Positions 35,445 through 47,500 of a stretch of DNA of 64,000 nucleotides are shown in pieces. The notes beneath the pieces are model-generated. The model saw only the letters and a program-made list of their open reading frames with translations, searched no databases and had not been told where the DNA came from. This DNA is from Rugamonas violacea (GTDB taxonomy: Bacteria > Pseudomonadota > Gammaproteobacteria > Burkholderiales > Burkholderiaceae_D), in contig NZ_JAEMNU010000102.1 of assembly GCF_016461825.1 (NCBI RefSeq), positions 1 through 64,000 of the forward strand, read 5' to 3'. How positions within the stretch are numbered: position 1 is the stretch's first letter; each line of letters starts with the position of its first letter. The position numbers and the translations under genes were made by a program.

Positions 35445-36593
35445 TCACAGGCGGAACTTGACGGGCTGCGCCAGCGCCCAGTGCTCGCCCTCGCTGGGGT
35501 GGGCGGCGCGCCCGACCATGCCGCGCGCCTGGAACAGCGGGTGCTCCAGCGCTTCGGCGGTGCGCAGCACGGGGGTGACGCAGCAGTCGGCGGCGGCGAA
35601 CAGTTCGCTCCATTCGGCCTGGCTGCGCGTGGCGAAGACGGCGTCCAGTTCGGCGCGCAGCGCCATCGCGTCGGCGCCGCCGACCCGCTGGCCCAGCTGC
35701 CAGTGGCGCGCCTTCCACTCGGGCCGGCCCAGCACCTCGCAGCAGGCCTGCCAGAACTTCAGCTCCAGCGCGCCGACCGCCATGTAGCGCGCGTCGCCGG
35801 TGCGGTACACCGTGTAGCAGGGCACGCCGCCGGTCAGCAGGTCGCGCCCGGGCGGGGCCGGCGCGCCGTTGTTGACGCCGACCAGCGGCATGATGTTATG
35901 CGCCAGCACGGCGTCGCTCATCGAGACGTCGACGAAGCGGCCGGCGCCGCCCATCTTGACCGCCACCAGCGCCGCCAGGATGCCCTGCAGCGCGCTCTGC
36001 GCGCCGCCCAGCAGGTCGCCCACCTGCAGGTTGGGCAGGACGGGGCGGCCGTCGTCGGCGGCGTTCTGATCGAGCATGCCGGCGTAGCCGATGTAGTTGA
36101 TGTCGTGCCCGGCCAGCGCGGCGTAGGGACCGTCCTGGCCGTAGCCGGAGATGGCGCACATCACCAGCTTGGGGTTGCGTTGTTTGAGCGCGTCCCAGCC
36201 CAGGCCCAGTTTGTCCATCACGCCGGGGCGGAAGCTCTCGACCAGCACGTCGGCCGTGTCGACCATCTCCAGCAGGCGCTCGCGCTGCGCCGAGTCCTTC
36301 AGGTCCATGCGCAGGAACCGCTTGCCGCGATTGACGGCGACGAAGAACTGCGACACCTCGCCGCGCACCGGCCCCATGGCGCGGGCGTAGTCGCCGGCGC
36401 CCGGGTCCTCGATCTTGAGCACCTCGGCGCCCATCTCGGCCAGGTGCATGGTGGCGACCGGGCCGGGCAGCAGGCGGGTCAGGTCGAGCACGCGGATGCC
36501 GGCGAGCGGCTGCTCGGGCGACGGGGAGTGCGGGGTGGGCGGGGACGAGGGCATGGGGGAAGTCGTGGCTGGAATGGCGGCTGGGTCGGCCAT
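35445..36593 (-). CDS. CaiB/BaiF-type CoA transferase (AMACR-like)
   Basis: A family III CoA transferase of about 382 residues with the signature GIRVLDLTRLLPGPVATMHLAEMGAEVLKIEDP, the catalytic-Asp region AALAGHDINYIGYAGML, and GGVPCYTVYRTGDARYMAVGALE. The closest functional type appears to be alpha-methylacyl-CoA racemase or a related acyl-CoA transferase; the substrate cannot be fixed. The Pro/Ser-rich first 28 residues are poorly conserved, and an internal ATG at 36554 is an alternative start. It is followed two bases later by arfB and lies divergent to cheW. Confidence 0.85.
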   Translation of the reverse strand: MADPAAIPATTSPMPSSPPTPHSPSPEQPLAGIRVLDLTRLLPGPVATMHLAEMGAEVLKIEDPGAGDYARAMGPVRGEVSQFFVAVNRGKRFLRMDLKDSAQRERLLEMVDTADVLVESFRPGVMDKLGLGWDALKQRNPKLVMCAISGYGQDGPYAALAGHDINYIGYAGMLDQNAADDGRPVLPNLQVGDLLGGAQSALQGILAALVAVKMGGAGRFVDVSMSDAVLAHNIMPLVGVNNGAPAPPGRDLLTGGVPCYTVYRTGDARYMAVGALELKFWQACCEVLGRPEWKARHWQLGQRVGGADAMALRAELDAVFATRSQAEWSELFAAADCCVTPVLRTAEALEHPLFQARGMVGRAAHPSEGEHWALAQPVKFRL

Positions 36594-36737
36594 TGTAGCA
36601 AACCGGGGCGGCAGCTCGGGCCGATGTTGATTGCTGTCAACATGGCCGTGTTGCCGCACGGTTAGGATGGCACATGCCTGACGCGGACATCGCAGCGCGC
36701 AACGCGCCGTCGGGACCTCTCGGACGAAAGGACCATC

Positions 36738-37265
36738 ATGTACTCCACCGTATCGCACAGCGCCGCCGCCGTCATCGAGCAGCCCGAGGCCACTCCGGCG
36801 CCGTCCACCGGCCGCCAATACCTGACTTTCCGCCTGGTCGGCATGGAATACGCGCTCGACTTCTCCCGCGTGCAGGAACTGCGCCCCTACAAATCGCTGG
36901 AGCGTTTCGCCTCGGCGGGCGAGATCGTCAACGGCGTGGCGGCGGCGCGCGGCGTCATCATGCCGATCGTCGACATGCGCATCGCCTTCGGCCAGCGCGC
37001 GCCGCTGCTGGAAACGGCGACCGACGTGATCATCCTCAAGCTGTCGAGCTGCGTGATGGGCATGGTGGTCGATGGCGTGAGCGACGTGGTCACGCTGAGC
37101 GCCCAGCAGATCCGTCCGATTCCCGGCTTGAACGCCGGCGCCGGCCAGGCGGCCGACTATCTGCTCGGCCTGGCCGAGGTCGACGGCCGCCGCCTGATCC
37201 TGGTCGACATCGACATGCTGATGTCGATCCGTAAAAACACCGAGGGCGCGCGCCACGCCGCCTGA
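36738..37265 (+). CDS. cheW: CheW chemotaxis coupling protein
   Basis: A 175-residue CheW-domain protein. After about 25 linker residues it shows the two SH3-like barrels: YLTFRLVGMEYALDFSRVQE, NGVAAARGVIMPIVDMR, IILKLSSCVMGMVVDGVSDVVTL and YLLGLAEVDGRRLILVDIDML. CheW links receptors to the CheA kinase. No CheA, MCP or other che gene lies beside it, so it is a solitary copy. The ATG at 36738 is preceded by GAAAGGACCATC, a good ribosome binding site. It is transcribed divergently from the CoA-transferase gene. Confidence 0.9.
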   Translation: MYSTVSHSAAAVIEQPEATPAPSTGRQYLTFRLVGMEYALDFSRVQELRPYKSLERFASAGEIVNGVAAARGVIMPIVDMRIAFGQRAPLLETATDVIILKLSSCVMGMVVDGVSDVVTLSAQQIRPIPGLNAGAGQAADYLLGLAEVDGRRLILVDIDMLMSIRKNTEGARHAA

Positions 37266-37334
37266 GCGGGTGGCGCCAAGTCAGGCAAAGCCCCGGGGTG
37301 GAGCGGAAATGCCGTTGAATTGGGAAACCCCAGC

Positions 37335-37393
37335 GGCGAAACCTGGGGTCGGACCCGGCGGGTCCGACCCCGGCTCTGCGCCCTTGGGTGGTG
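37335..37393. repeat. interspersed palindromic repeat, copy C
   Basis: Core 37345-37371 (GGGGTCGGACCC, GGC, GGGTCCGACCCC) is flanked by GGCGAAACCT and GGCTCTGCGCCCTTGGGTGG. Same orientation as copy B. It fills the 170-base gap between the convergent cheW and yheS genes and could act as a bidirectional terminator. Confidence 0.8.
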
Positions 37394-37436
37394 TTCGACA
37401 CCGCCGGCGTCTTGGCCGGGCGTCGGCGCCGCTGGC

Positions 37437-39440
<2,004 letters not shown>

Positions 39441-39577
39441 TTTTTTCTTTGCTGCCGGGGCGTGCCCCGGCGTGGTTGAATGTGGCGGCAGCGGCCGTCG
39501 GCGTCTCGTCGTCGCGTATTGGCCGGGCGCCGTGCCGGCGGCCGGCCATGCCATGTGGCCGGCGCGGCGACGGATGG

Positions 39578-39597
39578 GTTCCCGCCTGCGCGGGAAC
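39578..39597. repeat. short palindrome (dRS3-like, GTTCCCGCC...GGGAAC)
   Basis: The 20-base palindrome GTTCCCGCCTGCGCGGGAAC lies between yheS and prmB. It resembles the small ATTCCC...GGGAAT repeats common between genes in Neisseria and Burkholderiales. It may also serve as a terminator stem for prmB. Confidence 0.5.
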
Positions 39598-39608
39598 GAC
39601 GAACTAAG

Positions 39609-40496
39609 TTACAGCTTGAGTTGGTCGGCGGTCAGCAGGAACACCATGTCGTCGCCGGCGCTGGTGCTCAGCCAGGTCAGGCCGAGGGCGCCGAAGGCCG
39701 CCTCGGCGAAGGCGCGCTCGTTGCCGATCTCGACGATCAGGATGCCGTCGTCGCTCAGGCGCTCGGCCGCGCCGGCGACGATGGTGCGCACCAGGTCCAT
39801 GCCGTCGCTGCCGCCGTCGAGGGCGATCTGCGGCTCGGCCAGGTATTCCTGTGGCAGCTTGCCCATCGAGGTCGAGTTGACGTAGGGCGGGTTCGTGATG
39901 ATCAGATCGTACTTCTTGTGCGGCACGTTCTGGTACAGGTCGGACTGGATCAGCGTGACGCGGTCTTCCAGCTTGTAGGTGGCGACGTTGCGGCGCGCCA
40001 CTTCCAGCGCGTCGGCCGAGATGTCGACGGCGTCGACCTGGGCCTCGGGGAAGGCGTCGGCCAGCATGATCGCCAGGCAGCCGGAGCCGGTGCACAGTTC
40101 CAGCACGTTGCGCACGTTGTCGGGCTCGTTGACCCACGGCGAGAAGTAGTCGGGGATCAGCTCGGCGATGAAGGAGCGCGGCACGATGACGCGTTCGTCG
40201 ACGTAGAAGTTGTAGGTGCCCAGCCAGCCCTCGTTGGTGATGTAGGCGGCCGGCACGCGGTCGACGCTGCGCCGTTCGATCACCGCCAGCACGGCGGCCA
40301 CTTCCTCGGGCAGCAGGCGGGCGTCGAGGAAGGGATCGAGCTTGTCGAGCGGGAGTTTGAGCGTGTGCAGGATCAGGTAGGCCGCCTCGTCGAGCGCCTC
40401 GGCGCTGCCGTGGCCGAAGAACAGCTTGGCGGTGTTGAAGCGGGTGACGGCGTAGCGCAGCAGGTCGCGCGGCGTGGTGAAGGCAGTGGTGGTCAT
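39609..40496 (-). CDS. prmB: PrmB, ribosomal protein L3 glutamine methyltransferase
   Basis: A 295-residue SAM-dependent methyltransferase with an N-terminal helical substrate domain. Motif I is VLELCTGSGCLAIMLA, the acidic loop is VDAVDISADALEVA, and the catalytic NPPY is in DLIITNPPYVNS. The NPPYVNS version and the RVPAAYITNEGWLGTYNFYVDERVIVPRS segment are characteristic of PrmB rather than PrmC/HemK. It methylates Gln150 (E. coli numbering) of ribosomal protein L3. It lies 70 bases after dapE on the same strand. Confidence 0.92.
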   Translation of the reverse strand: MTTTAFTTPRDLLRYAVTRFNTAKLFFGHGSAEALDEAAYLILHTLKLPLDKLDPFLDARLLPEEVAAVLAVIERRSVDRVPAAYITNEGWLGTYNFYVDERVIVPRSFIAELIPDYFSPWVNEPDNVRNVLELCTGSGCLAIMLADAFPEAQVDAVDISADALEVARRNVATYKLEDRVTLIQSDLYQNVPHKKYDLIITNPPYVNSTSMGKLPQEYLAEPQIALDGGSDGMDLVRTIVAGAAERLSDDGILIVEIGNERAFAEAAFGALGLTWLSTSAGDDMVFLLTADQLKL

Positions 40497-40566
40497 GGCT
40501 ATGTCTCGGTCAATACGGTAATCGGGTGGCGCGCCGGGGCGCGCTTGGTTAGCAGGCGCCCAGCTT

Positions 40567-42091
<1,525 letters not shown>

Positions 42092-42409
42092 GTCAAATCA
42101 AAGGCTTGCGTGGTTATTCGGGGAAGTGCGGGGCGCCGCGCCGCAGGGCGCCGGCCGCTCAACCCTATAGGATAGCATGGCGCGCCGCGCCGGCCGGCGG
42201 CGGGGCGGTTCGGTGTCGTTGGATTGCGCCTGTCGCGCCGCCCTATCATTCCACAGTGGACGCCACGCCACGGCCGCCGCGCAATTGCCCCACGGGGGAG
42301 AATTTTGCGCTTACAATTTCATGCATATCATTCTTGACGGAAATATTAGCCGGCGTCCCGGGGGCGCCGCCGCTACCGTCGCACGCAGCGAAAGAGCACC
42401 ACGGCAGCC
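42092..42409. other. divergent intergenic region between yffB and the yfiN-like operon
   Basis: No gene is supported in this 318-base gap. The right half is AT-rich for this genome (TTACAATTTCATGCATATCATTC near 42312) and probably holds the promoter of the rightward c-di-GMP operon, but no clean -35/-10 pair could be assigned. Confidence 0.4.
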
Positions 42410-43747
42410 ATGAGCGAGTCCACCGAACACCACTTCCACGCCGCCGCGCCACGCCGCGCCAGCGCGCCGGCCGACTCGCTGGTGCGCCGGCTGACCCGCA
42501 TGAACCTGCTGGTGCTCAGCGTGACCATGCTGCTGACCTTCGCCTTGCTGGCCGGCGCCACCTGGTTCGTCGCCCGCACGCGGCAGGTCCAGGGCGCCGA
42601 GTTGAGCGCCCAGCTGCTGGCCAACAGCATCGCGCCGATGATGGTGTTCGCCGACCGCGAGGCCGCCAACGGCGAGTTGGCCGCGTTCTCGCGGCGCAGC
42701 GACCTGCAGCAGTTGCAGGTGCTGACGCTGCAGGGCGCCGTCTTCGCCCAGTGGCGCGCCGGCGGCGCCGACGCCGCGCTGGTGGCGCTGGCCGCGCCGC
42801 CCGGACTGGGCACCTATGCCGCCGCCGCGCACACCACCACCTCGGCCAACGCGCTGGAGGTGTGGGTGCCGGTGCGCCTGAAGGGTGAGCTGGTCGGCAT
42901 GCTGGCGCTGCGCGAGAGCCTGCAAAGCCTGCATCGCGCCGTGCTGCTGCTCAGCGGCATGGGCGCGCTGCTGATCGGCGCGGCGATCTGGATCGCCGCG
43001 CGCGGCCTGGGCGTGGTGCAGCGCCGCGCGCTGGCGCCGCTGGTCGAATTGTCCGACCTGGCCGAACACGTCGCGCTGGAGCACGACTACGGCCGCCGCG
43101 CCACCGTCTACCGCGCCGACGAGGTGGGCCGCCTGACCGAACGCTTCAACGATATGCTCAAGCGGATCGAGATCTGGCAGGCCGACCTGCACCAGCAACT
43201 GGAGCAGGAGCAGGAGGCCGGCCAGCAGTTCCAGCAGATGGCGCACAAGGACAGCCTCACCGGCCTGCCCAACCGTCTATTCTTCCAGGGCGAGCTGCAG
43301 CGCAGCCTGGCGCTGGCGGCGCAGACCGGCGAGCTGATGGCGTTGATGTTCATCGACCTGGACAACTTCAAAACCGTCAACGACCGCCACGGCCACGAGG
43401 CCGGCGACGTCGTGCTGTGCGAGGTGGCGCGCCGCATGTCCGGCGTGCTGCGCGCGCGCGATGTGTTGTGCCGTCTGGGCGGCGACGAATTCGCCTTGAT
43501 CCTGCCGGTGCTGCCGGACCAGGCGGCGGCCGAGCAGTTGGCGCTGCGCCTGATCGAGGCGGTGCGCGAGCCGCTGCACGTGGCTGGCATCCTGATGCCG
43601 ATCGGCGCCACCGTCGGCCTGGCCTTCTGCCCGCTCGACGCGCGCGACGCCAGCAGCCTGCTGAAAGCATCAGACCAGGCCATGTACGCGGCCAAGCGGG
43701 CCGGCAAGAACACCTTCCGCCGGGTGCAGCATGCGCAGCATGAGTAG
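42410..43747 (+). CDS. YfiN/TpbB-like membrane diguanylate cyclase
   Basis: A 445-residue protein with the YfiN plan: TM1 (LLVLSVTMLLTFALLAGATWFV, about 33-54), a CHASE8-type periplasmic domain (AQLLANSIAPMMVFADREAANGE), TM2 (about 165-190), HAMP, and a C-terminal GGDEF domain (DSLTGLPNRLFF, DLDNFKTVNDRHGHEAGD, active-site GGDEF in CRLGGDEFALI). An RxxD inhibitory site (RARD) lies five residues before GGDEF. It should make c-di-GMP and is presumably held inactive by the YfiR-like protein encoded two genes downstream. A TonB-dependent receptor gene overlaps its end by 17 bases. Confidence 0.85.
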   Translation: MSESTEHHFHAAAPRRASAPADSLVRRLTRMNLLVLSVTMLLTFALLAGATWFVARTRQVQGAELSAQLLANSIAPMMVFADREAANGELAAFSRRSDLQQLQVLTLQGAVFAQWRAGGADAALVALAAPPGLGTYAAAAHTTTSANALEVWVPVRLKGELVGMLALRESLQSLHRAVLLLSGMGALLIGAAIWIAARGLGVVQRRALAPLVELSDLAEHVALEHDYGRRATVYRADEVGRLTERFNDMLKRIEIWQADLHQQLEQEQEAGQQFQQMAHKDSLTGLPNRLFFQGELQRSLALAAQTGELMALMFIDLDNFKTVNDRHGHEAGDVVLCEVARRMSGVLRARDVLCRLGGDEFALILPVLPDQAAAEQLALRLIEAVREPLHVAGILMPIGATVGLAFCPLDARDASSLLKASDQAMYAAKRAGKNTFRRVQHAQHE

Positions 43748-45788
43748 GCGGCGCTGCCGGGCGGCGCTGCCGTCCTTGTTGCTGGCGTTGGAGTTGGCCG
43801 CCGGCTGCGCGGTCGCACAGGCGCAGGTGCCCGCACCCGCACCCGCACCCGCACCCGCACCCGCACCCGCACCCGCACAGGCGCAGCCCGCCGAAGACGC
43901 CAGCCATCCGTCGCTGGAGGAGCTGCTGCGCCAGACCCTGAACGAGGTGCCGCGCGAGGTGGAGGAGTCGACCTCGTCGCGTTTCGCCCAGAGCGCGGCG
44001 CAGGCGCCGTCGGTGACCTATGTGCTGACCGACGCCGACATCGCCCGCCACGGCCTGCGCAGCATGGCCGACATCCTGCGCAGCATGCCCGGCCTGTACG
44101 TCACCGGCGACGGCAACTTCGTCTACGTCGGCGCGCGTGGACTGGGCCGGCCGGGCGACTACAACGCGCGTCTGCTGTTCCTGGTGGACGGCATGCGCGT
44201 CAACGACAATATCTACGACGCCGGCACGCTCGGCGCCGAGTTCTTCGTCGACGTCGACCTGATCGACCGGGTCGAATACGCACCGGGGCCGGGCTCCGCC
44301 TTGTACGGCAACAGCGCGATCTTCGGCGTGGTCAACGTCATCACCAAGGGCAGCGACAAGCTGCAGGGTTTGCAGGTGCGCGCCAGCGTCGATTCGGCGC
44401 GCCTGCGCGAGATGCGCGCCAGCGTCGGCCATCGCTCGGAGAACGGCTGGGAGGGTTGGCTGGCGCTGAGCGCCTTCGAGCAAAGCCGCATCCGCATTCC
44501 CTACGAGGTGACGCCCGAGGAAAGCAGCCAACTGGGGGCGCATAACTGGGACCACGGCCAGCGCCTGCTCGGCATGGCCAGCGCCAAGGGCTGGACCCTG
44601 CGCGGCGGCGTGAGCCGGCGCACCCGTGGCTTCCCCTATGTCTACCAGGTCGACGACGGCTGGCAGCTGGGCCAGCAGCGCGGCATCTTCAACAACAGCT
44701 TCATCTCGCTGGCGCACGAGCGCAACATCGGCGACTGGAACCTGTACGCCGCCGTCTCGTCCAAGCGCAGCGAGTACGCCGACATCAATCCCTATCAGAC
44801 CGAGGACGGCGCCGCGCGCAATTTCTCCAACGCTTCGCTGGGGCGCTGGCGCAACGTCGACCTGCGCCTGAGCACCCATCGCTGGCGCGACCACGACCTG
44901 ATGGCCGGCATTGAGTACCAGTTCGATCGCCAGCAACAGATCGTCGCCGGCACCGTGGGCGAGGAGCCGCTGGCGCAGTTCTTCGGCGATAATCGGCGCC
45001 GCGGCCTGTTTGTGCAGGATGCCTGGCGTTTGAACGAGACGCACCGGCTGATCCTCGGCCTGCGCCGCGACCACGCCCGCATCGGCGGTCGCAACACCAA
45101 TCCGCGCCTGGCCTGGATCTGGAGCGGGGTGCCCGACGCCACGCTCAAGCTGATGTACGGCAGCGCCTTCCGCGAGGCCAATCTGTTCGAGTTCCAGGCC
45201 AACCATCCGTTCGGCGTGCCGACGCCGGCGCCGGAACGGGTGCGCACGCTGGAGCTGGCCTGGGAGCACACGCTCAACCACCAACTGCAATATCGCCTGT
45301 CGGTGTATGGCTCGCAGCTGCGCGACCTGATTAACCTGAGCCCGGAGACGGCGGTGTTCGAAAACAGCGCGCCGATCCGCAACGTCGGCGCCGAGCTGGG
45401 CGTCGAGCGGCGCTGGGCCGGCGGTCAGCAGCTGCGCGCCGCGTTGTCGCTGCAAGACACCAAGGACGAGCAGGGCCGACGCCTGAGTAATTCACCGCGC
45501 ACGCTGGTCAAGCTGATGTTCAAGCAGCCGCTGCACGGCGACGCCTTGCAGCTGTCCTGGCAAGCATTGAGCGTGAGCCGGCGCGCCACTTCCGACGGCG
45601 CGCTGCCGGGCTACGCGCTGCTCAACGCCACGCTGCTGTGGCGTCCCAGCCTGGGCACCGACGTCAGCGTCGGCGTCTACAACATGGGCGACGTGCGCTA
45701 CTACGACCAGTCCGGCCCGTATGGCTCCCCGCTCGCCCAAGAGCGGCGCAGCCTGCGCTTCTCGCTGACCCGGCGCTTTGGTTCATGA
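43731..45788 (+). CDS. TonB-dependent receptor linked to the YfiN/YfiR system
   Basis: A 685-residue outer-membrane receptor. The N-terminus has a signal-like segment (LPSLLLALELAAGCAVAQ), then a (PA)n tract encoded by a hexanucleotide repeat and a SLEELLRQTLNEV region that may be a TonB-interacting extension. The plug follows (APSVTYVLTDADIARHGLRS, LFLVDGMRVND, DRVEYAPGPGSALYGNSAIFGVVNVITKG), then a barrel ending in RRSLRFSLTRRFGS. It overlaps the diguanylate cyclase gene (17 bases) and the yfiR-like gene (ATGA), so all three form one operon. It occupies the place of YfiB in the classical yfiBNR locus. The ligand is unknown. Confidence 0.85.
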   Translation: MRSMSRRRCRAALPSLLLALELAAGCAVAQAQVPAPAPAPAPAPAPAPAQAQPAEDASHPSLEELLRQTLNEVPREVEESTSSRFAQSAAQAPSVTYVLTDADIARHGLRSMADILRSMPGLYVTGDGNFVYVGARGLGRPGDYNARLLFLVDGMRVNDNIYDAGTLGAEFFVDVDLIDRVEYAPGPGSALYGNSAIFGVVNVITKGSDKLQGLQVRASVDSARLREMRASVGHRSENGWEGWLALSAFEQSRIRIPYEVTPEESSQLGAHNWDHGQRLLGMASAKGWTLRGGVSRRTRGFPYVYQVDDGWQLGQQRGIFNNSFISLAHERNIGDWNLYAAVSSKRSEYADINPYQTEDGAARNFSNASLGRWRNVDLRLSTHRWRDHDLMAGIEYQFDRQQQIVAGTVGEEPLAQFFGDNRRRGLFVQDAWRLNETHRLILGLRRDHARIGGRNTNPRLAWIWSGVPDATLKLMYGSAFREANLFEFQANHPFGVPTPAPERVRTLELAWEHTLNHQLQYRLSVYGSQLRDLINLSPETAVFENSAPIRNVGAELGVERRWAGGQQLRAALSLQDTKDEQGRRLSNSPRTLVKLMFKQPLHGDALQLSWQALSVSRRATSDGALPGYALLNATLLWRPSLGTDVSVGVYNMGDVRYYDQSGPYGSPLAQERRSLRFSLTRRFGS
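43831..43878 (+). repeat. hexanucleotide tandem repeat (CCGCAC)x8
   Basis: Eight perfect CCGCAC units lie within the N-terminal coding part of the TonB-dependent receptor and encode a Pro-Ala tract. Because the unit is six bases, slippage would change length without changing frame. Confidence 0.9.
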
Positions 45789-46306
45789 GCCGCTGGCGCC
45801 GAGCCTTGCTATGCCTGCCGCTGTGCGCGGCGGCCCACACCTCGTCCTTGGCCTGGGCCGGCCAGGACGAGGTGCAGCTGAAGGCCGCCTTCATCTACCG
45901 CTTCGCCCAGCTGACGCAATGGCCGCCGCCGCCGCTGCGCGAGTTCACCTACTGCGTGGCCGGCAACGCGCCGCTGCAGGAGGCGCTGCGCGCGCTGACC
46001 CAGGGCGTGGCGGCCGGCATGCCGGTGCGGCTGCTGCAGATCGGCGAGCCGCAGCACGTGCCGCAATGCCAGTTGCTGGTGCTGAGTTTGAGCGGGCGCG
46101 CCGAGCTGCGGCGCTGGCAGGATGTGCTGGCCGACGATCCGGTGCTGGTGGTGGGCGACAGCGCCGAGTCCTTCCGCAACGGTGCGGTGATCGCGCTGGT
46201 GATCGAACCGAACGGCCTGGCCTTCCGCATCAACCACACCGAGGCCAAGCGGCGCGGCCTGGTGCTGAGCTACCAGATGCTCAAGCTGGCGCGCGAAGTC
46301 AAGTAG
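45785..46306 (+). CDS. YfiR-like periplasmic regulator (DUF4154)
   Basis: The ATG at 45785 overlaps the receptor stop (ATGA). The 173-residue product has a signal peptide (RRALLCLPLCAAAHTSSLAWA) and the DUF4154/YfiR core: QLKAAFIYRFAQLTQWP, FTYCVAGNAPLQEAL, CQLLVLSLSG, DDPVLVVGDSAESFRNGAVIALVIEPNGLAFRINHTEAKRRGL. YfiR is a periplasmic repressor that binds the YfiN cyclase and responds to redox or envelope signals. Two of the family cysteines (in FTYCVAG and QCQLL) are kept; I see no second pair in the C-terminal half. With the upstream cyclase this makes a YfiN-receptor-YfiR operon. Confidence 0.85.
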   Translation: MSRWRRALLCLPLCAAAHTSSLAWAGQDEVQLKAAFIYRFAQLTQWPPPPLREFTYCVAGNAPLQEALRALTQGVAAGMPVRLLQIGEPQHVPQCQLLVLSLSGRAELRRWQDVLADDPVLVVGDSAESFRNGAVIALVIEPNGLAFRINHTEAKRRGLVLSYQMLKLAREVK

Positions 46307-46335
46307 CGCGATGCGCGCTGGCGCGGTCCGGCGCT

Positions 46336-47475
46336 TCAGGTGTCGAGATTGAACTCGGTGAACGAGGTGCCGCTGACCGGCTGGGCGGGCGCCTCGGCCG
46401 GCGCCGGCTTGCTGTCCGGACCGTTGTTGAGTAGCCAGAGCAGGTTGGTGGCCGAGTCGGCGTTGGCCAGCGCTTCCTCCTGGCTGATGGCGCCGTCCTG
46501 CACCAGCTTGAGCAGGGCCAGCTCGAAGGACTGCGAGCCGGGCGACAGGCTCTTCTCCATCGCCTCCTTGATCTGGCCGATGTCGCCCTTTTCGATCAGT
46601 TCAGCGATGTAGCGGGTGTTGACCATCACCTCGACCGCCGCCGTGCGCGCGCCGCCGTTGATCGAGCGTACCAGGCGCTGCGAGACGATGGCCTTGACCG
46701 TCGCCGACAAGTCCTGCAGCAGCGCGGCGCGGTTCTCGATCGGGTAGAAACTGATGATGCGGTTGAGCGCGTTGTAGCTGTTGTTGGCGTGTAGCGTGGC
46801 CAGCACCAGGTGGCCGGACTGGGCGTAGGCGAGGGCGGCGGCCATGGTTTCCTTGTCGCGGATCTCGCCGATCAGGATGCAGTCGGGCGCCTGGCGCATC
46901 GAGTTGCGCAGCGCCGTGTAGAAGTCCTTGGCGTCGCTGCCGATCTCGCGCTGGTTGACGATGGACTTCTTGTTCTTGAACAGATACTCGATCGGGTCCT
47001 CCAGCGTCAGGATGTGGCCCGGGCGCAGTTCGTTGCGGTGGTCCAGCATGGCGGCGATCGAGGTCGACTTGCCCGAGCCGGTCGAGCCGACCAGCAGCAT
47101 CAGGCCGCGCTTCTCCATGATCAATTCGGCCAGCACCGGCGGCAGGCCCAGTTCGGCCAACGGCGGTATGCTGGCCGGGACGAAGCGGAACACCGCCGAG
47201 ATGCTGCCGCGCTGGCGGAAGGCTGACAGGCGGAAACGCCCCAGGTTGGCCACCGAGACGCCCATGTTGAGCTCATTGCTGCCGTCGAGTTCCGCCATCT
47301 GCGCCGGCGAGCAGATCTCGGCCAGCAGGGCGGTGATGTTGTCCGGCTCAAGCTTCTGCTGGTTGATGGGGATCAGGTTGCCGTTGATCTTCAGGTGGAC
47401 CGGGGAGTTCGCCGCGAAGAACATGTCCGAGGCGTTCTTCTCCTTCATCAGCTGGAATAGACGGTCCATGTACAT
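46336..47475 (-). CDS. pilU: PilU-like type IV pilus retraction ATPase
   Basis: A 379-residue PilT/PilU hexameric ATPase. The motifs are Walker A VGSTGSGKST, Asp box ILTLEDPIEYLF, Walker B region SMRQAPDCILIGEIRDKET and His box ATLHANNSYNALNRI. Length and the Pro/Ala-rich tail (about residues 350-370) favour PilU, the accessory retraction motor, over PilT (about 345 residues). The ATG at 47475 has GGAG seven bases upstream. It lies 122 bases downstream of dapD; no other pilus gene is nearby. Confidence 0.88.
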   Translation of the reverse strand: MYMDRLFQLMKEKNASDMFFAANSPVHLKINGNLIPINQQKLEPDNITALLAEICSPAQMAELDGSNELNMGVSVANLGRFRLSAFRQRGSISAVFRFVPASIPPLAELGLPPVLAELIMEKRGLMLLVGSTGSGKSTSIAAMLDHRNELRPGHILTLEDPIEYLFKNKKSIVNQREIGSDAKDFYTALRNSMRQAPDCILIGEIRDKETMAAALAYAQSGHLVLATLHANNSYNALNRIISFYPIENRAALLQDLSATVKAIVSQRLVRSINGGARTAAVEVMVNTRYIAELIEKGDIGQIKEAMEKSLSPGSQSFELALLKLVQDGAISQEEALANADSATNLLWLLNNGPDSKPAPAEAPAQPVSGTSFTEFNLDT

Positions 47476-47500
47476 GGCAAGCTCCGATCGGTGGCGAAAA

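Noticed and set aside
46300-46335. Hairpin AGCGCG-ATG-CGCGCT between yfiR and pilU as a terminator
   Set aside because: There is no T-run on either side and such GC palindromes are frequent by chance at this base composition.
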